Origin: Candidatus Altimarinota bacterium
GTDB lineage: Bacteria > Patescibacteriota > Gracilibacteria > BD1-5 > UBA2023
Length of the DNA stretch: 8,964 nt
Direction of reading: 5' to 3'
Assembly: GCA_943355085.1 (NCBI GenBank)
Contig: CALREC010000019.1
Span: 1-8,964 of the forward strand
Of the stretch, positions 1-7,271 are shown piece after piece. The notes beneath the pieces are model-generated. The model searched no databases. It was not told the origin of the DNA and saw nothing but the letters and a program-made list of their open reading frames with translations. Each line of letters opens with the position of its first letter. Within the stretch, counting starts at the first letter, position 1. The translations under genes and the position numbers were made by a program.

Positions 1-1
1 A

Positions 2-241
2 AATGATTGGTATTATCTGGCTGGTGTTATGAATGGATCAAAACTATATACATATATTAATTGAATAAAAATCGGCGAGCAGAACCTTGGATGAGAGATT
101 GGATCAAGTATTGTTTCATTAAAAATGGGGTGTAGATGAGATATTCTTGCATGTACCAAGAACTCCCTCGACGAAGTCCGCATCTACAACCGTGCGCTCT
201 CGGATTCAGAAATCCAGACTCTGTATAATGCGACGAAATAA
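2..241 (+). CDS. LamG/concanavalin-A-like domain surface protein, C-terminal end (5' end outside window)
   Basis: Frame 2 is open from the window edge to TAA at 239-241 if TGA is read as Gly; in-frame TGAs lie at 62, 92 and 137. The 79 visible residues carry the hallmarks of the last strands of a LamG_3 (concanavalin A-like) domain: WYYLAGVMNGSKLYTYING near the start and SLDEVRIYNRALSDSEIQ near the end, followed by LYNATK and stop. Such domains bind carbohydrate or protein ligands outside the cell. In CPR bacteria they often end long surface proteins, some with a prepilin-type N-terminus; whether this one has that N-terminus cannot be seen. Two Cys flank the loop before the last strand and might pair. 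The first 157 bases are about 33% GC and the last 81 about 48%, a sharp change within one domain. The domain call is good; ligand and full architecture are unknown. Confidence 0.85.
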
Positions 242-352
242 AGCAAAAGAGATTGGTCTTGGAGTTGATGGGGGGTGGTGATAACTGGAGATGGTAAAAT
301 ATTTGAATTTTGAAGACGACTTTGTACTTAGAGTAATAAGTGAAATATAAAC

Positions 353-380
353 TTGATTTTGGTCAAAAAATTACTATAAT
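353..380 (+). promoter_or_regulatory. Sigma70-type promoter for the AAA_14 ATPase gene
   Basis: TTGATT (353-358) and a perfect TATAAT (375-380) are separated by 16 bp. Transcription would start near 387, leaving a leader of about 30 nt before ATG 417. Predicted from sequence only. Confidence 0.65.
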
Positions 381-416
381 AACTTCGTACTTTAAAATAG
401 TAATACTAAAACAATT

Positions 417-1631
417 ATGAAGTTTCGGAAAAAGCTCAATGTTATACGTAAATCACTTTCGGAAAGAAAAATTCTTTTTGTACTTTGACCACGTCAGGTC
501 GGGAAAACAACACTTCTGAAGAACATATTTGAAACACTTCAAACAGAACGAAAACTTTTTCTGAATCTGGAGATTTTGGATCACCATCGGTATTTTCAGA
601 ATTTTACCGAAATTACCATGCTTCTTCAGACAAATAAGTTCCAAAAATGAGAGCCGTACTATCTCTTTCTGGATGAATTTCATAAAGTCAAAGATATTGA
701 TTGGATTATCAAATCTCTCTACGATGAATATGAGAATATCCGCATTGTTTTGTCGGGATCTAACAATATTGAGATCAATAAAAATATAAAAGAATCTTTC
801 GCTGGACGTAAACGAGTGATCCCGATATTTCCTCTGGATTTCGATGAATATATTGTATGGAAAGAAAACATAGACATATCAGAAGTATCATGATTTAGAA
901 AAAATCCTCTTAATAATGGAAAATTGAATGTATATTTGGAAGAATGTATCATATGGTGAGGATATCCAGAGGTAGTTCTGAAAGAAAACCCAGAAGAGAA
1001 AAAGCAGGTCTTGTCTGATATCTTCAGTTTTTGGTTCAATAAAGATATACTCGTGGAAATTAAGGAAAAATATAAATTCAATGATTTTCTCAAACAACTG
1101 GCTTTTCGTGATGGAAATCCATTAAATTTTAGTGAAATAGCATCGATTATCGGGGTGAGCCAACCAACAGCAGAGTATTATTTTCATCTGATGTTCCAAT
1201 CTCTCCTTGTGTATCCAGTACGACCTTTTTCTCGTAATAAGTTGAAAGAAATTATTAAAATGCCAAAAATATATTTCGGGGATATCTGATTTCGAAATTT
1301 CCTTATGGGACGATTTGATTTTTTGAATGACGAAAAATGATTACTTTTTGAGAATTTCATCTATTCGGAGCTTCTGAAATCAAAAAGATATTATGAAGAT
1401 ATAAAATACTGGCGAACAAAAAATGGATCCCACGAGATAGATTTTATTTTAGAAAATGAATCACTCGCACTTGAGGTAAAATATAAAGATATACAAAAGA
1501 AAGATGATGCGAAGAATTCTCTTTCTTTCAGAAAAGACTATCCAGATATGCATTTTGACATCATAGAGAAAACAACTTTTTATAATGGGGATATTTTTTT
1601 GTCTGATCTTGACACTTGACCGATACTATAA
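417..1631 (+). CDS. AAA_14 / DUF4143 family ATPase with PD-(D/E)XK-like C-terminus
   Basis: This is a 404-residue protein containing seven TGA-Gly codons (486, 648, 891, 957, 1287, 1338, 1617). The N-terminal P-loop is GPRQVGKTT at residues 24-32, whose first Gly is a TGA. Walker B is LFLDE (D86, E87), and a GS sensor and AGRK segment follow as usual in AAA_14 proteins. A winged-helix-like part covers about residues 222-273 (LNFSEIASIIGVSQPT). The DUF4143 part follows with YFGDIGFRN and KGLLFENFIYSELL, where TGA again supplies the conserved Gly. A nuclease-like signature D342 ... E353-V-K355 sits near the end. The family is widespread in bacteria and archaea, its role is poorly defined, and it is often suspected of DNA binding or cleavage. 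ATG 417 is the first start after an in-frame TAA at 393. There is no Shine-Dalgarno. Length is typical (about 400 residues). Family call is firm, function open. Confidence 0.93.
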
Positions 1632-1686
1632 AGGCAGAAGCTATACATGATTTCTTCACTTCATTCATCTCCTTACAAATTTCTTT

Positions 1687-1714
1687 TTGCATCTCAAGAG
1701 AAAAAATCTATAAT
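1687..1714 (+). promoter_or_regulatory. Sigma70-type promoter for the peroxiredoxin-uvrB unit
   Basis: TTGCAT (1687-1692), 16-bp spacer, TATAAT (1709-1714). Transcription would start near 1721, about 22 nt before ATG 1743. The in-frame ATG at 1713 lies inside the -10 box, so this promoter also argues against that upstream start. Confidence 0.65.
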
Positions 1715-1742
1715 GAGGCGTTACTTTTTTATCCCAATTTTT

Positions 1743-2216
1743 ATGCGTACGACCATGTACCAGATAATTCATCCAAATTGAGTGTCCGAAGTTAAGAGTC
1801 TGGAGACGATACTCACAGAATCAAAGCAAACTATTCTCTATTTTTATCCGGCTGATAGTACTCCAGGTTGTACACTCGAAGCTCAGGATTTTACCCGGCT
1901 CAGAGAAGATTTTTCAGCCCTCTGAGTGCAGGTGATAGGAGTATCGGCTGACAACGAGGCATCTCATAAGAAATTTCATGAAAGCTGTCATCTTGGTATC
2001 GATCTCATTTCCGATACCGATAAATCCCTCCATAATAAATTTGAAGTAATTGGAGAGAAGAAAAATTATGGAAAAACGTACATTGGAGTTATCCGATCCA
2101 CTTTTCTTGTATCCAGTACTGGAGCTATAATCAAGGCATGGCGAAATGTAAAAGTAAACGGACATGCCGAAAAAGTACTCCGAGAAGTGAGAGCGAATAA
2201 GGGGGAGTTAATGTAA
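1743..2216 (+). CDS. bcp: Thiol peroxidase, BCP/PrxQ-type peroxiredoxin
   Basis: This 157-residue protein has in-frame TGA-Gly codons at residues 13 (1779) and 61 (1923). It should reduce hydrogen peroxide and organic hydroperoxides in the cytoplasm using a thiol donor such as thioredoxin. The signature LYFYPADSTPGCT holds P36, T40 and the peroxidatic C43; R118 in IRSTFLV matches the active-site arginine. The residue five after C43 is Gln48, so the usual CxxxxC resolving cysteine of many BCPs is absent. The only other Cys is C82, in the helix region where PrxQ proteins with a distant resolving cysteine carry it. ATG 1743 is preferred because the predicted promoter puts the transcript start near 1721; ATG 1755 is possible. 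The N-terminus is less conserved than usual, without the common PDF motif. uvrB follows after 17 bp, so the two are probably cotranscribed. Confidence 0.92.
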
Positions 2217-2233
2217 ATTTATAACCATGTACA

Positions 2234-4183
2234 ATGTCAGCATTTAAACTTCATTCTCAATATAAACCTACAGGGGATCAGCCTCAGGCGATAGAGGCTC
2301 TTTTGAAGTGACTCGATGCAGGAAAAAACTTCCAAACACTGCTCGGAGTAACCGGTTCAGGAAAGACTTTTACTATGGCAAATATCATCGAGGCGACCGG
2401 GCGCCCGACTCTTGTTATTGCTCACAATAAGACTCTCGCAGCTCAACTGGCTCAAGAGTTCAAAGAATTTTTCCCAGAAAATGCGGTACATTACTTTGTA
2501 TCGTATTATGATTACTATCAGCCAGAGGCTTTTATCGTAAAGACGGGAACCTATATCGAGAAAGAAGCTACTATCAATGAGGAAATAGATCGTCTGCGTC
2601 ATGCTGCGACGGAGAGTCTCCTATCGAGAAAAGATGTTATTATAGTCGCCTCGGTTTCGTGTATCTATGGTATCGGAGAGCGTGATGAGTACGAAGCGCA
2701 GATTTTAAAAATACAAAAAGGTTCGGATGATACTATAGAATCCTTGGTATCTAATCTTGTACAGTTGCAGTTTAAGCGTACTTCGACTGATTTTAAGCCA
2801 GGAAATTTTCGCATACAAGGGGATACTCTTGATATATTTCCTGCGAGTTCTGAACTTTTTTATAGTATCGAATTTTTTGGAGATGATATCGAACGAATAG
2901 TTCAGAAAGTACCTATTACCAATGAAATCGTCAGTTTTTTTGATGAGATTACGGTATTTCCTGCCAAGCACTTTATATCTACGAGCATAACTATCGAAGA
3001 GGTCATCCCAAAGATTAAAGAAGAGCTCGAAGACAGGCTTGCATTTTTTAGATCACAAAACGATTTTGTTAAAATCGAGCGACTAAAGACCAAAGTAGAG
3101 TATGATCTTGAGATGATGCAGGAAGTTGGTTATGTCAATGGGATCGAGAACTATTCTATGTATCTTTCCAAACGTCTTCCGGGTAGTAGTCCTACGACTC
3201 TTATAGATTTTTTCCCAAAAGACTTTTTGACTTTTGTGGATGAATCTCATATCTCTATTCCACAAATCGGAGGTATGTATGCGGGCGATAGAGCGCGGAA
3301 AGAAAACCTTATCGAGAATGGTTTTCGTCTTCCATCGGCATTTGAAAACCGACCCCTCAGATTCGAAGAATTTGAGAAGAAAATGAATCAGACTATATTT
3401 GTCTCTGCAACACCATCCAAGTATGAGGCAGCTCATTCGGAGGCTACAGCTGAGCAGATTATACGGCCCACAGGTCTGCTTGATCCTGAGATTAGTATCG
3501 AGGATATGGAATACGTCGCAGATAGTCTTATGGGTCATATTCAGTCGGCGATAAGTCGGGGGGAGCGTTTTTTGATCACCACTATCACCAAGAAATCTTC
3601 GGAAGAATTGGCTGAATATCTTGCAAGCAATGGTATAAAAGTCAGATACCTGCATTCTGAGATAGAGACGATTGAGCGACTCGAAATTCTCCGAGACCTA
3701 CGCATTGGAAAGATTGATGGGATTGTCGGAGTAAATCTCCTCAGAGAGGGTCTCGATCTTCCAGAAGTATCTTTTATCGGGATACTCGATGCTGAGAAGA
3801 TCGGTTTTCTTCGTTCTACTTCTTCGCTCCTTCAGATAATCGGACGAGCCGCCCGTAATGTCCATGGGTATGTGGTTATGTACTCGTATAAGTGCCGTGA
3901 GTCAACTGCCATGATTGAGGCCATCGATATTACCTATAAAAGACGGGCAGTCCAGCATCAATACAATCTCGATCATAGCATCACTCCAGAGACGATTGTT
4001 TCTCGGATTAAAGATACCGGACTCAAGGGAAAAAAACTTCATGATGATGAGGCTATGCGAGGTGAGAACCCACGAACACGCCTCAAACGCCTCGAACTTG
4101 AGATGGATATAGCATCCGCCAATCTTGATTTTGAGCTCGCTGCCGAGATTCGCGATGAGATAGTCGCGATGAAAAAGAAATAA
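2234..4183 (+). CDS. uvrB: Excinuclease ABC subunit UvrB
   Basis: This 649-residue protein is the damage-verifying helicase of nucleotide excision repair; it is loaded by UvrA and recruits UvrC for the dual incision. It begins MSAFKLHSQYKPTGDQ. A single TGA (2309) encodes Gly26, and Walker A GVTGSGKT is at residues 38-45. The beta-hairpin YYDYYQPEAF (residues 91-100) aligns with the E. coli hairpin that clamps the damaged strand. DESH (336-339) is the Walker B box, IIGRAARN is helicase motif VI (its first Arg is CGA), and the last 35 or so residues form the UVR domain that contacts UvrC. The length is normal for the family (about 650-680). With the standard code the first usable ATG would be 2375, which loses the whole Walker A loop. 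There is no Shine-Dalgarno. It is 17 bp downstream of the peroxiredoxin gene and is followed by a hairpin terminator. Confidence 0.98.
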
Positions 4184-4196
4184 TAGAATTGCATAA

Positions 4197-4225
4197 AAAA
4201 GCGCATATCGTAGATATGCGCTTTT
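4197..4225. terminator. Bidirectional intrinsic terminator between uvrB and the minus-strand gene
   Basis: A perfect 13-bp inverted repeat, AAAAGCGCATATC / GATATGCGCTTTT, encloses a 3-nt loop (4210-4212). The T-run follows the stem on the plus strand, and the A-run before it (from 4195) gives a U-tract on the minus strand. It lies 13 bp after uvrB and 56 bp beyond the stop of the convergent gene, so it can end both transcripts. Confidence 0.9.
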
Positions 4226-4281
4226 AAGGTTTTTCTAAAACTTTTGAAAAAGACAAAATAAATATCTTGCTTCTCTTGATT

Positions 4282-5205
4282 TTAGAAATCTCACTTCCAT
4301 GAATTTACGAATCCTGAGGCAGCCCCACATGTTTCATTGGCACTATCAAACCGAGCCCGTATAGTCAGATTATGTATCATCTTGAATAATGGTGTTGCTT
4401 TGAACGGTCCTCCTGCAATAGGGGAGAACTCATCACCCGAACAGTCTATCCATAAATCCGTAGACTTCTCAAGGCGTTCTGGGTACAACAGCAGTATGAT
4501 TCCTACTTCATATGCACCGAGACCAAATTCATGAGTATCCATCGACTTATTTGCTCGGTAGATGCTCATGCCTCTGTGTCTTATTCCAAGCTGTGTCTGA
4601 AGCAAGATGATGTCTGATTGTTGTTGATACAACAACAATGTCATGGCTTGCTTTTTTTGCTCAGTTTCTCGGATATATTCATATCCATATCTTTCTTTCA
4701 GATAGTTTGCTGTTCCTTGAGTTTTTTCTAAGAGAGAAAGAACTTTTTCAAGGGCTTCTGGATAGCTGTTTCCGATTTTTGACCAATGGGGTATGGCCCA
4801 AACTCCTCTATCTTCCGATGGTACACGCAGTGGAATGTCTGAATATACTATGTGTCCTTCTTGGATTTTTTTAACTATTTCAGCGTTAGCTTTCCCTATC
4901 TGAGGAAATAAAGTATGAAGTATATCAAGTTGTGCTTCAATACTTGGGACCCCCTTGTGCATCAAATATCCATTTTTTGATAGTACTTCTGTATCTACCA
5001 CATTTTTATCAAAAAGGTCTAGTAATGCTTTTGTGAATATTGTTACACAATATTCTTGAAAGTCTTTCCCATGCTCAACCAGATATTGTGCATCTGTTTG
5101 AGTAATACTCATAGATACAAAAACTTCTGGAATTGCTTTTCTCACTGCAGATTCAGCCATTTGGCTCAGTTGAGCAATCTGTCCTGACGTGATCCGTTGG
5201 GTCAT
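4282..5205 (-). CDS. Protein of unknown function (307 residues)
   Basis: I do not recognise a named domain. The sequence is soluble-looking, with no signal peptide or membrane segment. It has amphipathic N-terminal helices and a C-terminal half rich in aromatic and acidic residues, with motifs RGVWAIPHW, FGLGAYEVGIILLLYPERL and DLWIDCSGDEF that look like a folded conserved domain. The start at 5205 (MTQRITSGQ) is chosen because AAGGAG (5217-5212) sits 6 nt upstream; the adjacent ATG at 5208 would leave only 3 nt, and ATG 5241 gives 12 more residues without a Shine-Dalgarno. TGA appears once, at 4293-4291, read as Gly, giving a tail of GDF before TAA; with the standard code the protein would stop at ...FVNSWK. 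This near-terminal TGA plus the only strong Shine-Dalgarno in the window make acquisition from a standard-code genome possible. The existence of the gene is well supported; its function is not. Confidence 0.85.
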
Positions 5206-5211
5206 CATCTT

Positions 5212-5217
5212 CTCCTT
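5212..5217 (-). promoter_or_regulatory. Shine-Dalgarno AAGGAG deciding the start of the minus-strand gene
   Basis: AAGGAG read on the minus strand, 6 nt before ATG 5205 and 3 nt before ATG 5208. It is the only strong Shine-Dalgarno in front of a gene in this window. If ATG 5241 were the true start, these bases would instead encode Lys-Glu. Confidence 0.55.
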
Positions 5218-5272
5218 CGTTACAGTTGTCTGAACTCCCATAAAGATCGACGATATTTATGTGTTCAGGGTA

Positions 5273-5300
5273 TTTATATAAAAAAATATTTCTTTGTCAA
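5273..5300 (-). promoter_or_regulatory. Consensus sigma70-type promoter for the minus-strand unknown gene
   Basis: Read on the minus strand, a perfect TTGACA (5300-5295) is followed after 16 bp by TATAAA (5278-5273). Transcription would start near 5266, about 60 nt before ATG 5205 or 25 nt before ATG 5241. Confidence 0.7.
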
Positions 5301-5429
5301 AAGTATTATGAGTAATATCCAATATACGTAAATACATTATATCAAAATACAAGACTTGCAATTGTTTTTTCCTGAGTGTTGATTTTTTTGTCTTTACACC
5401 TAAAAAAGGTGGGGGGCTTGTTGAAAAAT

Positions 5430-5457
5430 TTGAAAAAAATACTTTTTTGTCTATACT
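5430..5457 (+). promoter_or_regulatory. Sigma70-type promoter for the MoxR ATPase gene
   Basis: TTGAAA (5430-5435), 16-bp spacer, TATACT (5452-5457). Transcription would start near 5464, giving a leader of about 29 nt before ATG 5493. It is divergent from the promoter at 5273-5300, and the 287-bp region between the two genes holds little else I can identify. Confidence 0.6.
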
Positions 5458-5492
5458 CTCTGTATTCTATTTTTTTATGATACTGGTTTATT

Positions 5493-6470
5493 ATGCAAAC
5501 CAACATAGGCATGAGCGATATGAAGAGATATATATCAGAGATTCGTCATGAAGTTTCAAAACAGGTTGTTGGACAAGAATTACTCATAAATCACATTTTG
5601 ATTGCATTATTTTCAGGCGGTCATATCCTTTTGGAGTGAGTTCCCGGACTTGCAAAAACATTGACCGTTGAGACCATGGCTCGTACTCTTGGGCTCGATT
5701 CTGCGCGTATTCAATTTACTCCAGATCTTCTCCCAGCAGATCTTACCGGAGGACAGATGTTTAATCAGGCAGAGTCTAGATTTTATACCCATACATGACC
5801 TATTTTTGTAAACTTTCTTCTTGCAGACGAGATTAATAGAGCTCCGGCAAAAGTACAATCTGCTCTCTTGGAAGCTATGCAGGAGCGACAGGTTACCATC
5901 GGTCCAGAAACACATAAACTCCCTTCTCCTTTTATCGTGCTTGCGACGCAAAATCCCATAGAACAAGAGTGAACATACCCTCTTCCCGAAGCTCAGCTTG
6001 ATCGTTTTATCCTCAAAACATCTGTAGAATATCCCACATACGCAGAAGAGATTGAAATCATGAAGCGTATGAATTCCTGAGAAGTACCAAGTATATCACA
6101 AGTACTCTCTTGCGATGAGATTCTCGCCATACAACACATGATAACAACAGATGTTCATGTAGACGACAAGATATATGCATATGTTGCCAATATTGTTTCA
6201 GCAACACGTTATCCTGAAAAGTTTTGATATCCTCAAGGAAAGGATTTGATTGATTTTGGAGCATCACCACGGGCTTCTATTGCACTCATAAAGACCGCAA
6301 AAGTCATCGCTGTTATGGAGGGGCGCATGTATGTTATACCAGAAGATATAAAATCTATTGCTCATAGTGTACTCGGTCATCGTATCGGTCGTACATTTGA
6401 GGCAATTGGGAAAAATATAGGCACGCATGCTATCATCACAGATATATTGAAGTGTATAGTAGTTCAATAA
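5493..6470 (+). CDS. MoxR-family AAA+ ATPase
   Basis: This 325-residue protein is of the normal MoxR length. Five TGA-Gly codons fall at residues 49, 102, 160, 196 and 245. Walker A is GVPGLAKT (49-56), its first Gly encoded by [23 protein letters not shown] (111-130) holds the Walker B acidic pair D112-E113, ATQNP (151-155) is sensor 1, [16 protein letters not shown] (157-172) the conserved following block, and GASPRAS (256-262) sensor 2 with R260 encoded by CGG. MoxR ATPases act as chaperone-like remodelers, usually with a partner carrying a von Willebrand factor A domain. Here no DUF58 or vWA gene follows; the next gene is an AP endonuclease 36 bp downstream. ATG 5493 fits the predicted promoter; internal ATG 5511 is a less likely start. 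There is no Shine-Dalgarno. Family is certain, client unknown. Confidence 0.96.
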
Positions 6471-6506
6471 TGATTATTTACTTGATATATATTTCTTATT
6501 TTGCGT

Positions 6507-7271
6507 ATGAAAGCAGTGAGTTGGAATGTGAATGGAATACGATCGGTCCTGACAAAAGGTTTTCTTTCGTATTTAGCAGAAGAATCCCCTGATATCATCG
6601 GGCTACAAGAGGTAAAGGCAACCGAGGATCAATTTCCTGCAAGTCTTGATCTGGCAGCTCTCGGGTACCAAAAGTACTGGAATGCAGCAGAGCGTAAGGG
6701 GTATTCTGGTACTGCTGTATTTACCAAGATGACACCTATTTCGGTGCGTTATGGTTATGGTATGCCCGAGCATGATACTGAGGGGCGCATTGTTACTCTC
6801 GAATTTGAGGAGTATTTTTTTGTGACCGTATATACGCCCAATTCTAAGCGAGAGCTGGAACGACTCGAATATCGTCAGCTCTGGGATAGCCTCTTTTTTG
6901 ATTACCTCAAACGTCTTGAGATCGAAAAGCCGGTTATTGTGTGTGGTGATCTCAATGTTGCTCATGAAGATATCGATCTCTCGAACCCAAAAACCAATCA
7001 CGGGAGTGCAGGATTTACTGACGAAGAGCGCGACGGAATTCGAAAATTCCTTTCCAGTGGCTTCATAGATACTTTTCGTCACTTCTCTCCAGATACATCC
7101 GAAGAATATACCTGGTGGAGTAACTTTGCAAGCAGTCGAGACCGCAATATCTGATGGCGTATCGATTATTTTCTAGTTTCTAAATCATTGCGCGAACGAC
7201 TGAGATCTGCTTTTATCCGACAGGAGATAAGAGGATCGGATCACTGTCCGGTCGGAATCGAACTTATCTAA
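6507..7271 (+). CDS. xth: AP endonuclease / exodeoxyribonuclease III, ExoA subfamily
   Basis: This 254-residue Mg-dependent endonuclease/exonuclease/phosphatase-fold enzyme should nick DNA 5' of abasic sites in base excision repair and trim 3' blocking groups. Catalytic residues are all present: N7 (WNVNG), E35 (LQEVKA), Y109 (VYTPNS), D148 and N150 (CGDLN), D220 (GWRIDYF), and D245-H246 (GSDHCPVG). The pattern NSKRELERLEYR and GDLNVAHEDIDL resembles the Gram-positive ExoA/APE1-like branch more than E. coli XthA. One TGA (7152) encodes G216 in RDRNIGWRID, an invariant Gly; with the standard code the protein would end there and lose D220 and the SDH motif. ATG 6507 gives the expected N-terminus; TTG 6501 would add only two residues. 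It is 36 bp after the MoxR gene and may share its transcript. Its 3' end overlaps the convergent DUF2130 gene by 8 bp. Confidence 0.97.

Noticed and set aside
719..1093. Minus-strand open frame of about 124 codons
   Set aside because: Antisense to the ATPase gene, no recognisable protein features and no start signals.
417..1631. Interpretation as a pseudogene with several nonsense mutations
   Set aside because: Every interruption is TGA and never TAA or TAG, the reading frame is unbroken, and TGA falls on family-conserved glycines. Recoding explains this fully.
1713..1742. Upstream ATG 1713 as the peroxiredoxin start
   Set aside because: It lies in the TATAAT -10 box, and the extra residues (MRRYFFIPIF) resemble nothing in the family.
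3083..3655. Minus-strand open frame of about 190 codons
   Set aside because: Antisense to the conserved helicase core of uvrB; low-complexity Cys/Arg-rich translation typical of a shadow frame.
5397..5411. CACCT-AAAAA-AGGTG hairpin as a terminator
   Set aside because: Only a 5-bp stem, followed by a G-run rather than a T-run, and no gene ends nearby on the plus strand.
6603..7082. Minus-strand open frame of about 159 codons
   Set aside because: Lies wholly within the AP endonuclease gene on the opposite strand and shows no family motifs.
486..7154. TGA read as tryptophan (table 4)
   Set aside because: Trp would destroy both Walker A loops and the ExoA RNIGWRID motif, and real Trp positions use TGG.
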